Part shown: piece after piece, positions 8,186 to 15,261 of the stretch
Layout of the letters: every line of letters begins with the position of its first letter
Position numbering within the stretch: position 1 is the stretch's first letter
Assembly (NCBI GenBank): GCA_945875745.1
Contig: CAMCLJ010000011.1
Coordinates: 1 to 38,498 of the forward strand
Reading direction: 5' to 3'
Length of the DNA stretch: 38,498 bases
Source of the DNA: Chlamydia trachomatis
GTDB lineage: Bacteria > Chlamydiota > Chlamydiia > Chlamydiales > Rhabdochlamydiaceae
Notes under the pieces: generated by a model
What the model was told of the DNA's origin: nothing
Seen by the model: only the letters and a program-made list of their open reading frames with translations
The model's database searches: none
Program-made: the position numbers and the translations under genes

Positions 8186-9547
8186 ATGAAGCCTGTTACT
8201 CAGCATTTTCAGTTTGTATCGACCCTTCCATTTTCTCCGGAGAAGGTTTTTTCTTGGCATTTACAGCCGGGGGCGCTTGAAAGGATGCTCCCTAGATGGA
8301 TCAATTGCAAAGTGATTCAAGCTGGATCTCCCTCTGATGTAGGTTCTGTTACTATATTAGAGATGACTATGTTCTCGATTACAAAGGTCTGGAAGGCAAG
8401 GCATGTGGACTTTTTTCCAGGCACTGGATTTGTAGATGAGCAACAAACAGGGCCTTTTCCCTATTTTCGGCATACTCATCTTATAACTGCTGCTGGAGTT
8501 GAATCGACCCTTACCGATTCTATAGAATATCTCGCTCCCTGGTACATACCTGATGGTTATATACGAAGGCAACTGCAGCGCCAATTTATGTTTCGCCATA
8601 AGCGTTTACTATCTGATCTATTGGTTATGGAGCGTTACCCGTTACCTCCTAGGCGTATTCTTATCTCTGGTGGATCGGGGCTAGTAGGAAGTAGTTTATC
8701 CTTTTTTTTGAAGGTCGCAGGGCATAGCGTCTTTTATTTAAAAAGAGGGCTCAGTGATTTACAACATAATATTATCGGATGGGATCCTGAAAACCTCGGT
8801 GGTTATCAAATAGAGGAGTTTGAGGGGTTTGATATGATCATTCATCTGGCAGGAGAAAATATTGGGAAAAGGCCTTGGACTAAAAAACAAAAACAGCGCT
8901 TATTCACAAGTCGATGTCGTGATACAGAGCAGCTGGCACAAATTTTGCTCAGCACAAAAACACCCCCTAAACTTTTTATTTCTGCCTCAGCAGTCGGGGT
9001 TTATGGTGATAGAGGCTGTGAGCTGCTAACTGAAGAAAGTAAGGCCTCCGATGATTTTCTAGCCAGCCTGTGTTCGGCCTGGGAGATGGCCTCTTCTTGT
9101 TTAGACACTATTGGCGTTAGAAGAATACAGGCAAGATTTGGGTATATTTTAGATCCTCAAGGGGGGATGTTACAATCTATCCTTCCAGTTTTTCGGATGG
9201 GCCTTGGTGGTAAAATGGGCTCTGGAAGGCAGATGATCCCTTGGGTGGCACTAGATGATGTTGTATATGCCCTTTATCACTGTCTTGCCCATACAGATCT
9301 ATCAGGTCCTGTTAACATCGTAGCGCCTCATTGCGTATCGCAGCAAGAGTTTGCAAAGACTCTTGCCAAATCAATTAGGCGCTTTTCTTGTTGTTCTATC
9401 CCTGCTTGGGTAATTAAGCTCTTATTGCCCCAAAGAGCTGAGGCGTTGATGTTGCGCTCAGCTCATGTTGTTCCCGTCAAGCTTAAGAAGGGTGGATATG
9501 AGTTTATCTATTCTGATTTGATCGATTACTTTATTCAGAATGTTTAG
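8186..9547 (+). CDS. SRPBCC-domain / TIGR01777-type SDR epimerase fusion
   Basis: 453-residue two-domain protein. Residues 1-150 resemble a START/SRPBCC lipid-binding fold (PFSPEKVFSWHLQPGALERM at the start, DSIEYLAPW near 111). Residues 155-453 are an extended SDR of the YfcH/SDR39U1 (TIGR01777) type, with the nucleotide-binding motif ISGGSGLVGS (160-169), IIHLAGENIGKRPWT, SASAVGVYGDRG and the C-terminal HVVPVKLKKGGYEF region typical of the family. The reaction is not known. It lies 11 bases after the photolyase gene, in the same direction, and its last 17 bases overlap the convergent gene at 9531. The fusion itself is known in other bacteria; why it travels with a photolyase is unclear. Confidence 0.85.
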   Translation: MKPVTQHFQFVSTLPFSPEKVFSWHLQPGALERMLPRWINCKVIQAGSPSDVGSVTILEMTMFSITKVWKARHVDFFPGTGFVDEQQTGPFPYFRHTHLITAAGVESTLTDSIEYLAPWYIPDGYIRRQLQRQFMFRHKRLLSDLLVMERYPLPPRRILISGGSGLVGSSLSFFLKVAGHSVFYLKRGLSDLQHNIIGWDPENLGGYQIEEFEGFDMIIHLAGENIGKRPWTKKQKQRLFTSRCRDTEQLAQILLSTKTPPKLFISASAVGVYGDRGCELLTEESKASDDFLASLCSAWEMASSCLDTIGVRRIQARFGYILDPQGGMLQSILPVFRMGLGGKMGSGRQMIPWVALDDVVYALYHCLAHTDLSGPVNIVAPHCVSQQEFAKTLAKSIRRFSCCSIPAWVIKLLLPQRAEALMLRSAHVVPVKLKKGGYEFIYSDLIDYFIQNV

Positions 9548-9980
9548 CTTGTTTGATTTTAAGAGCCATTTCAAGTTTCTGCGTCGTTTTATAACATTGA
9601 CTAATTTTTTCTGGATCAAGCCAGCCAGATCCGGTATGTAAAATCATATCGATGCTGTCTAAAAAATGAGCCACAAGGGTAGGAAAAGTTCCTCCCAGAT
9701 CGCTTGCGAGGATAAGCATTTCATCTTTTAGTTTTAAGAAATCGGATCTGGCATGTTGCGAAGCTTGTGTAATTTGCTCGGCAGATCCTTCTTCTAATAA
9801 AACTAAAAAACGGCCAAGATCAGCAGTTAGCTGGTGCTCAAAATCTGAAAGTAATTGTTTTGTAAGGGGTTTACTATCAGCTCGTTTTCTCGGATGGTAG
9901 GGCTTCATTTTTCGAAGACGTGAGGGTCGAACTGATTCAATTTCCTGATTTGTAATTGTTTTTGTTTTATTGACTTTCAT
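9531..9980 (-). CDS. Hypothetical helical cytoplasmic protein
   Basis: 149 residues from ATG at 9980; a GTG 9 bases further upstream (9989) is an alternative start. GGGGTG and AAGGA both lie just before the ATG. The first 45 residues are strongly basic (many Lys/Arg, e.g. RPSRLRKMKPYHPRKRADSK), then come two or three predicted helices with heptad-like hydrophobics (LGRFLVLLEEG, LKLKDEMLILASDLGG, LVAHFLDSIDMIL). I do not recognise the family. A basic, possibly nucleic-acid-binding tail with a helical bundle is all that can be said. It overlaps the end of the SDR gene by 17 bases, convergently. Confidence 0.65.
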   Translation of the reverse strand: MKVNKTKTITNQEIESVRPSRLRKMKPYHPRKRADSKPLTKQLLSDFEHQLTADLGRFLVLLEEGSAEQITQASQHARSDFLKLKDEMLILASDLGGTFPTLVAHFLDSIDMILHTGSGWLDPEKISQCYKTTQKLEMALKIKQAKHSE

Positions 9981-10151
9981 TCCTTGCACCCCGTGTTTAT
10001 ATTGATTATGTTAAGTTTATTATTATTATATTAAATAATATTATTCAATAAAGTTTTATTCTGATCGATTTTTTTGGATTAAATAAGGTTTGATTAAAAA
10101 ACCCGATTTGTTAGATGATCAGTTTTTCTATTTTTTAATTGAAAGGTACTT

Positions 10152-10361
10152 ATGAAACACATCGTTTTATCTATTATTTTGCTTTTGGCTCCCTGCATGG
10201 TTCGTGCGGCAGATGTAGAGGAAAATATCGCAGCTTCTGAGCTCGTAGCTCTGACTGATTCTCCAGATGACGAGGATGATCTGATTCTTTTAGAAGAAGA
10301 TAGTGACTATGACGATGAAGAAGATGATGATACAGCTGAAGACAATTATGAAGGGGGATAG
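10152..10361 (+). CDS. Small acidic exported protein
   Basis: 69 residues. Residues 1-20 are a textbook signal peptide (Lys2, hydrophobic LSIILLLAPCMV, then RAAD as the cleavage region). The mature part of about 48 residues has no aromatic core and is dominated by Asp and Glu, ending in a run such as DEEDDDTAEDNYEGG. GAAAGG stands 6 bases before the ATG, so translation looks real. The family is not recognised. Its composition suggests a disordered, cation-binding or charge-masking periplasmic peptide; that is inference. It is a monocistronic gene with AT-rich flanks on both sides. Confidence 0.7.
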   Translation: MKHIVLSIILLLAPCMVRAADVEENIAASELVALTDSPDDEDDLILLEEDSDYDDEEDDDTAEDNYEGG

Positions 10362-10381
10362 CCCTTAGATTTCTATATCTG

Positions 10382-10432
10382 ATACTGTCCCTATTTGCTT
10401 GCATCACCCAAATGAATCGGATAGGACAGTAT
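10382..10432 (+). terminator. Possible terminator after the acidic protein gene
   Basis: ATACTGTCC (10382-10390) pairs perfectly with GGACAGTAT (10424-10432); three more A-T pairs can form inside with one bulged base. It is 20 bases past the stop. The loop is long and the T tract is poor, so a regulatory inverted repeat is also possible. Confidence 0.4.
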
Positions 10433-10458
10433 ATTCTTTAAGGTAGATCAGATTTTTT

Positions 10459-10596
10459 TCACATCATATACCATTCCGAATTAAGTAAAACAATATCCAC
10501 CAAATATAGACCCTTTTTCTTTTCTGCTTCACCTATGCAAATCTTAATACTTAAATCCAATAAGCCATCCCTTATTCGATTGACAGATCCTTCAAT
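10459..10596 (-). pseudogene. Possible decayed gene fragment
   Basis: A 45-codon open stretch on the minus strand without an ATG start reads like protein (RIRDGLLDLSIKICIGEAEK, then LYLVDIVLLNSEWYMM and a stop), with stops in frame just upstream. Composition is coding-like in an otherwise empty spacer. I do not recognise the parent family, and the stretch is short enough to be chance. Confidence 0.25.
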
Positions 10597-10869
10597 CTAT
10601 ACTAGAAACGATTGCTTTAGAATCAAGAATTCCTATGAGACACTCTTCTAAACAGTCTAAGCTTTAAAATCCTTGTTTGTAATAGGTTATCAGTTAGCCT
10701 GATCGATATCAACTATGTAGTAGTTTATAATATATAATAATTACAATTTAATAATTAAATTAATGTTTTTAAATTAAAACTAAATAAAAGTTGATTTTTT
10801 AAATAAATTAATTATAAGATTATGAATATAAAGATGTGGATAATTAAGTTGGACAATGTGGGGTAGGAT

Positions 10870-11493
10870 ATGCCGGAGCAATTGCTGTTAAATCCTTGGG
10901 TAAAAATGTGGACAAAACCAAAGGAGACGATTCGTGGAGTGGTCACCTATGATCCAAGGCACCGGTTTTTGATTTTATGTTTGATTAACGGATTGCCAGC
11001 TTTATTGCAAAATGCACAGGCTATGTCCTTAGGGATGTCTTATAACCTCGTAAGCATTCTTTTAGGCTGTCTTATTTTGTCGTTGTTTGCAGGGATGATC
11101 GTCATTACTGTTTCAAGTGGTCTATTATTTATGACTGGCAAATGGATTGGAGGAGCAGCAAGCTTTTTACAGGTTCGAGCCGCTGTATCTTGGTCGAATA
11201 TCACTAACCTAATCAGTATTGTTATTTGGGCCGGTTTAATTGCTTTTTTTGGAGCAGAGCTCTTTACAGAATTATTTGATACAAGCGTTTTTACCCAGAC
11301 AGAGTCGATATTTTTAATGGGTATTTTTTTAATACAGACTGCAACGTCTATTTGGTCGTTTGTTCTACTTGTGCAGTCTCTTGCGGAAGTTCAGGGTTTT
11401 TCCTCTTGGAAATCAGTTCTGAATATCCTGGTATCTATAGGGCTTGTCGTTGCTGCCGCTTGGCTTTTGGGTTTATTATTGGTTCAAGGATAA
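10870..11493 (+). CDS. YIP1-family integral membrane protein
   Basis: 207 residues with about five hydrophobic segments. The N-terminal LNPWVKMWTKPKETIRGVV followed by DPRHRFLILCLINGLPALL is characteristic of bacterial YIP1 (Yip1 domain) proteins, as are the later VRAAVSWSNITNLISIVIW and SWKSVLNILVSIGLVV. The role of these proteins in bacteria is unknown. The ATG follows GGGGTAGGAT. It precedes the exported protein gene at 11524 by 30 bases in the same direction, so the two may form a small operon. Confidence 0.8.
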   Translation: MPEQLLLNPWVKMWTKPKETIRGVVTYDPRHRFLILCLINGLPALLQNAQAMSLGMSYNLVSILLGCLILSLFAGMIVITVSSGLLFMTGKWIGGAASFLQVRAAVSWSNITNLISIVIWAGLIAFFGAELFTELFDTSVFTQTESIFLMGIFLIQTATSIWSFVLLVQSLAEVQGFSSWKSVLNILVSIGLVVAAAWLLGLLLVQG

Positions 11494-11523
11494 AAATAAC
11501 ACATATATTGTATAGGGATGGGT

Positions 11524-12123
11524 ATGAGAAAAGAAACAAATAAAAATTGGAACAAGTTAATATTGGCAGTAATTGGAAGCTCCCTAATACTAAATCCTTT
11601 GATTTTATCTGCTGGTGATACAGATTCGATTGCAGCTGTCGATAAAAAAAATACAGCAACTGCGAAAAATTGGCACGACTTCCAATCTTCTACAGGCAGC
11701 TGTAAAATGAAATTTCCAGCTCAACCTGAGCATGTTTCAGAGAAGATGAGCATGCAAGAAGAGGGGTATGATCTTAAGTATGACGCTTATATTTCCTCCA
11801 CTGATCCAAAAACCATTTTTATGTTGTTGATCGCACAGTACCCTGATTTTGTAGATGAAAGATTTGCTCATATGAGCCTTGAGGCTTTTTTAAATGGAAT
11901 CCTAACTCATAATCCAGGTAATCAGCTTATTTTCGCCGACTTAGTTCTGGTGCAAGGTCACGAAGCCTTAGATTTTTTTATTCGTAGCGGTTCGGTCTAT
12001 TTTAAAGGACGTGCTATGATGGTAAAAAATAGTCTTTATCTGATGGCAATGGAGTGTGACGTGCAAAATTATGATGAAATGCACTACCACGCATTCGTTA
12101 ACTCTTTTATTTTAAATAAGTAA
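11524..12123 (+). CDS. Hypothetical exported protein
   Basis: 199 residues from the ATG at 11524, which has AGGG 6 bases upstream; the ATG at 11518 sits directly on that site and is less likely. The N-terminus is a signal peptide (Lys/Arg-rich, then LILAVIGSSLILNPLILSAG). The mature part starts with a low-complexity linker and then WHDFQSSTGSCKMKFPAQPE, a pattern seen in small exported proteins of several bacteria in which a beta-rich domain follows a FP-x-x-P motif. Two cysteines (in GSCKM and MECDV) could form a disulfide in the periplasm. No function can be given. It ends 13 bases before a bidirectional terminator. Confidence 0.7.
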   Translation: MRKETNKNWNKLILAVIGSSLILNPLILSAGDTDSIAAVDKKNTATAKNWHDFQSSTGSCKMKFPAQPEHVSEKMSMQEEGYDLKYDAYISSTDPKTIFMLLIAQYPDFVDERFAHMSLEAFLNGILTHNPGNQLIFADLVLVQGHEALDFFIRSGSVYFKGRAMMVKNSLYLMAMECDVQNYDEMHYHAFVNSFILNK

Positions 12124-12136
12124 AGAGGATGGTCAA

Positions 12137-12168
12137 AACCCCGGGCATTATCAAAATTGCCCCGGGTT
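12137..12168. terminator. Bidirectional terminator between convergent genes
   Basis: AACCCCGGGCA (12137-12147) pairs with TGCCCCGGGTT (12158-12168) over 11 positions with a single C-C mismatch and a 10-base loop. It lies between genes ending at 12123 (plus) and 12180 (minus). Confidence 0.7.
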
Positions 12169-12179
12169 TGCCATCTGAG

Positions 12180-13001
12180 CTAGAAATGCTGCTCGTAAGA
12201 GGGGTTTGCAGCGATTACTTCTTTTTTTATGCTTTGAAATATGGAGACGTTGCCCTGGGCTACTTCTTTAGCACATCTATTAGCATGTAGTTTAAACCCG
12301 AAAGGCTCACATTCTGAATGTTCCATCAAGTCTAATAAGACAAGCTTGCCATTCCTTAGGCCGAAATTGCTCGGCCTGATATCAAGAGGGATTGGTGAAG
12401 GGTTCTGCGCTCCCCACCGAAAGAAAGCCATAACCTCATCTAACCTCGTTTGGTTTTCCTTATCCAAAGGCATCGTCGTTTTAGAGTTCCAACCAAATGT
12501 CACGGGAGCTAGTTTTTCTACAACAAGATATTTATCGTCCGAAGCAGTATCTTCATTTATAACCTTGACTACACGAAGCCCGCTTGTTTTAAGTTCAGCA
12601 TTTTGTTCCATCATTGTTTTTAATAACGTATCTGCTTGATATAGATGCTTTTCTAAACACCTTTCATGAAAGATTTTTACGTATTGATTAGCCCCATCCA
12701 TTTTTGATTTCTTGGCTGTGTGATCAAAGGCAAACTCATAAATCTGTGAGTGTTCTCCTCTTAAGCCATTAACTTCCATGATGGGCCTGCCATTTATAGC
12801 ATTATTCTCGATTATCTCGAGGATTTTTTCGGCAGTCTTATCCTGATTTAGGTGGATTAATGATCTAGGACCCGGTGTTGCGGGCGTCATCTTTCTTACT
12901 GGTTGAGAGCGGGGTGGGCTCTCGTGAGACCATTGGATTGATTCATTAGATCTAGACGCTATAGGACTGCTGGGACTGGTTGGAACTAGGTTCATAGACA
13001 T
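12180..13001 (-). CDS. Minimal OspG-like protein kinase, candidate effector
   Basis: 273 residues. The first 55 are Ser/Pro-rich and probably disordered, as in type III secreted proteins. The rest reads as a stripped-down kinase fold: Lys109 in QYVKIF as the ATP lysine, KYLVVEKL as the hinge, PLDIRPSNFGL with Asp207 and Asn212 at the catalytic-loop positions, and VLLDLME with Asp224 in place of DFG. There is no recognisable activation segment, APE motif or large C-lobe, as in OspG and NleH-type effector kinases of enteric bacteria. OspG acts by binding E2-ubiquitin conjugates; whether this one does is unknown. It lies one base after the repeat protein gene at 13003, so they are co-transcribed. 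An aminoglycoside-phosphotransferase-like enzyme is the main alternative. Confidence 0.55.
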   Translation of the reverse strand: MSMNLVPTSPSSPIASRSNESIQWSHESPPRSQPVRKMTPATPGPRSLIHLNQDKTAEKILEIIENNAINGRPIMEVNGLRGEHSQIYEFAFDHTAKKSKMDGANQYVKIFHERCLEKHLYQADTLLKTMMEQNAELKTSGLRVVKVINEDTASDDKYLVVEKLAPVTFGWNSKTTMPLDKENQTRLDEVMAFFRWGAQNPSPIPLDIRPSNFGLRNGKLVLLDLMEHSECEPFGFKLHANRCAKEVAQGNVSIFQSIKKEVIAANPSYEQHF

Positions 13002-13002
13002 C

Positions 13003-13491
13003 TTATTTTTTACCTAGGTTCTGGCTGGATGCATAAGGTTTGAATGCAGATTGCTGACTAATCTGGAAGGGTGCTTTTGGAGCTTGCCTTATATCAGTTA
13101 CTCTGACCGATTGAGAGCTGTCTGCTTGAAAGGTTGTGTGTGCAGGCTGTTGTCTCAATTCGTAGTTTGGGTGTCTGTTTTCTGCTAAATTTCCCTTGTG
13201 TACTCGTTTGAATAGGGATGTTGCAGTCTTTTCAGTGGAAGAGTCAGAGGCTCCAAACGTTTTGTGAGCAACATATAGTAGAGATTCGGACTTTTGCTGT
13301 TTGTTTTCATTTAACGTTATATGGTGTGGTAGTTCGAGTAGAGGTGGTCCAGACCTTTTGTTGGAAGGATAACAGGATCCAAACGTTTTGTGTGCAACCT
13401 CTAGTAGCGAGTCCCGTGTTTGGTCTGTGTTGGCTTGTGAATGTGCCGGGTATGGTTTTGTGAATATAGATATTTCGGTTATTGAGGACAT
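13003..13491 (-). CDS. Repeat protein, 42-residue tandem repeats
   Basis: 162 residues, no signal peptide or membrane segment. Residues 28-69 and 70-111 are tandem 42-residue repeats that begin SLLEVAHKTFG and SLLYVAHKTFG; a third, partial copy (LRQQPAHTTFQADSS) follows at 112-126. The rest is Ser/Gln/Pro-rich and probably disordered. At DNA level TCCAAACGTTTTGTG recurs exactly 126 bases apart (13252 and 13378). AGGA stands 9 bases before the ATG. The gene is followed after one base by the minimal kinase gene. I do not recognise the family; repeats with conserved Ser/Thr next to a kinase gene raise the thought of a substrate or partner, which is inference. Confidence 0.65.
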   Translation of the reverse strand: MSSITEISIFTKPYPAHSQANTDQTRDSLLEVAHKTFGSCYPSNKRSGPPLLELPHHITLNENKQQKSESLLYVAHKTFGASDSSTEKTATSLFKRVHKGNLAENRHPNYELRQQPAHTTFQADSSQSVRVTDIRQAPKAPFQISQQSAFKPYASSQNLGKK

Positions 13492-13535
13492 ATCGGTGTT
13501 TCCTTATTTATTCAATTATTTGAGGTGATTGAGTT

Positions 13536-13793
13536 CTATTGACGGCCATTTTTTTTGAATAACGCATGGGCCGCTTTTTGAGAGGGGCATTCTCCAGGAG
13601 CTTTTGGTATAGGGTCTGCGGAGATTGTATAGCGTTCGTCGCCAATGGTTGCTCCCTGGTTTTTCGATCTGTCATAAGCCTGTTTTATAGAAAAGGGGCA
13701 TCCTCCAGGAGCTTTTGGTATAGGGTGTGCGGAGATTGTGTAGCGTTCGTTGGCGATTACTGTTGTATTGTGTGTGTATGTTGTAGGGTGCAT
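13536..13793 (-). CDS. Small protein with two 37-residue repeats
   Basis: 85 residues made of a short Thr-rich start and two 37-residue repeats. NERYTISAHPIPKAPGGCP (15-33) recurs as DERYTISADPIPKAPGECP (52-70), and the segments between (SIKQAYDRSKNQG, then SQKAAHALFKKNG) are weakly alike. Each repeat has a single Cys after a PKAPG turn. No signal peptide. An AGGA lies 8 bases before the ATG at 13793. It is 44 bases upstream of the 42-residue repeat protein on the same strand and probably heads that operon. Family and function are not recognised. Confidence 0.6.
   Translation of the reverse strand: MHPTTYTHNTTVIANERYTISAHPIPKAPGGCPFSIKQAYDRSKNQGATIGDERYTISADPIPKAPGECPSQKAAHALFKKNGRQ
13584..13754. 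repeat. Direct repeat, 60 bp, period 111
   Basis: Positions 13584-13643 and 13695-13754 match at 55 of 60 bases. The repeat lies inside the small gene at 13536-13793 and keeps frame (111 = 37 codons). The similarity suggests recent duplication or selection on the protein. Confidence 0.85.
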
Positions 13794-14352
13794 AAAATAT
13801 TCCTGTTAAATTAATTTTAATCAAAAAAACAATGTTTAATAAAAATACTCCTAAAGTTTACTTAATTACATTTATTATGTATACGTATAAACTATATTTT
13901 ATATTAGTGTTTTTTATTTTATAATTTTTAATTATACATTAAAATAAACATTACAGATTATTTAAAATTTGATTTATTAAATAATTTTTGGTTTTTTGTT
14001 AATTAATTTTTTTATATAAAAGTTTAAATAAAGTTATTTTTATATGTATAATTAATTTTGAAAATTTCATTCATTTATGAATAAAAAATAGGTTTAGGAT
14101 TAATTTCTTGTTAACCGAGTACAGAGAATAGAACCATTTATGTTGGTTGCAATCGCTTATGGGGGAATCTGACAACAAAATCACGATGTAAATAACCATG
14201 TACCTAAATTTAAAATAGATGGTCGTATACTGCTTTTGAAGATATGGGATATGGCCTGCAAGGTGTCAATGACATTTTGTGATTCAACCATACAATCTTT
14301 ATTTTAAATCGATGGTCATTTATACATATCTCTAAAAATAGGATGTGAATAT
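13794..14352. other. 559-base intergenic region, extremely AT-rich
   Basis: Roughly 13794-14100 is almost pure A/T with many short A and T runs and no reading frame. The remainder up to 14352 is of normal composition and carries two similar motifs (ACCAT with ATGGT 19-20 bases later). No gene, RNA or mobile element was recognised. It must contain divergent promoters for the cassette at 13793 and for the barrel protein at 14353. Confidence 0.6.
14195..14316. promoter_or_regulatory. Two copies of an ACCAT-N19/20-ATGGT inverted motif
   Basis: ACCAT 14195-14199 with ATGGT 14219-14223, and ACCAT 14287-14291 with ATGGT 14312-14316. Both right arms sit in a similar context (TTTAAA, A or C, GATGGTC). 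They lie 37-158 bases before the barrel protein gene and could be binding sites of a regulator; this is only a pattern. Confidence 0.25.
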
Positions 14353-15261
14353 ATGAATACGAGGTGTTTAGTCGGTTTTCTCGGGGGTTTTTTGCCCTTT
14401 ACTTCGATATGTGCAACAGATTACTGCTTTGTCGATAAAAAGAATCACTGGCATTTTGAAACAGATTTTGCCTGTATGAGTAACGCAAACTTTAATAAGC
14501 CATCATCAGTAAAGCACTCAAAAATGCTATACGCCGAAGGGACAACTTCCCTTTATTACAATCACTTTGTCACAGAAAATAACGCCATTGTAGCTCAGCT
14601 AGGTGTAAACTATACTCACCTGGGATGGAATCATAATCCCCGATTTAGCGGGCAGGAGTACCCTTACGCCATAGCTTCTTTATCCTGGGTCTCTTATGCT
14701 GTAAAAGACTGGCGTTGGGTCATCAACGGTGGTTTATCGTTTGATGCAAAAACGGCCGATATTGGTGATTCAGGAGTTTATTACGCTCTATTATGGGGCA
14801 GGTATCAATATACACCCACATTTGGCATGCACGTTGGTTTTTTTGGGTATGTGGGAGGAGGCAGAAATGGATACCTGCTGCCAGTACTAGGCTGTGACTG
14901 GTGGTGGTCAGAAAGGTGGGAATATAAAGCGATTTTTCCATTAGAAACATCTGTAAATTACCACTTTACAAGTCAATGGACCACTGCATTGATGTTTACA
15001 ACCTTTGGAGGTCCTTATCGATTTCCTCGTAGAGTTCATGATGGAAAAGGGCGCTATGAAAATGGGATTTTTGAAATCTACTCAACCGGTATTGAGTGGG
15101 ATTGTAAATTTAAATCAAGTAATTGCCTAGAAGCTGGATTTGGCGCAGGATATAATTTCGGTGGGTGGATTCTTGTGAAAGATTCCCATAACCATCACGG
15201 TAGGTACTATAAGTTCGATGGATCAGGTTATGGAAGAGCTTATGTAGGAGTCAGCTTCTAA
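14353..15261 (+). CDS. Outer membrane beta-barrel protein
   Basis: 302 residues. Signal peptide over residues 1-21 (CLVGFLGGFLPFTSICA, cleaved before TDY). The mature protein consists of alternating amphipathic strands rich in Trp, Tyr and Gly (e.g. AIASLSWVSYAV, HVGFFGYVGGG, GRAYVGVSF) and ends in Phe, the recognition signal of the BAM complex. Size fits a 10-12-stranded barrel. It resembles the DUF6268-type or MOMP-unrelated barrel proteins of environmental chlamydiae, but I cannot name a family. Several Cys residues (in TDYCF, FACMS, LGCDW, DCKF) could form the disulfide cross-links typical of chlamydial envelopes. Its stop overlaps the recN stop by 4 bases, convergently. Confidence 0.75.
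   Translation: MNTRCLVGFLGGFLPFTSICATDYCFVDKKNHWHFETDFACMSNANFNKPSSVKHSKMLYAEGTTSLYYNHFVTENNAIVAQLGVNYTHLGWNHNPRFSGQEYPYAIASLSWVSYAVKDWRWVINGGLSFDAKTADIGDSGVYYALLWGRYQYTPTFGMHVGFFGYVGGGRNGYLLPVLGCDWWWSERWEYKAIFPLETSVNYHFTSQWTTALMFTTFGGPYRFPRRVHDGKGRYENGIFEIYSTGIEWDCKFKSSNCLEAGFGAGYNFGGWILVKDSHNHHGRYYKFDGSGYGRAYVGVSF

Larger units (their letters stand above)
10362..10869. other. 508-base intergenic region
   Basis: It holds the inverted repeat at 10382-10432, a short open stretch on the minus strand that may be a gene remnant (10459-10596), and from about 10700 a very AT-rich leader in front of the YIP1-like gene. No RNA gene or transposon end was recognised. Confidence 0.5.

Noticed and set aside
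13584-13754. Repeat pair considered as CRISPR or mobile-element ends
   Set aside because: Only two copies in direct orientation, in frame within a coding sequence; no spacers, cas genes or transposase nearby.
13794-14100. AT-rich stretch considered as replication origin
   Set aside because: No DnaA boxes or iterons were recognised and no replication gene is nearby; it is better explained as a leader region.
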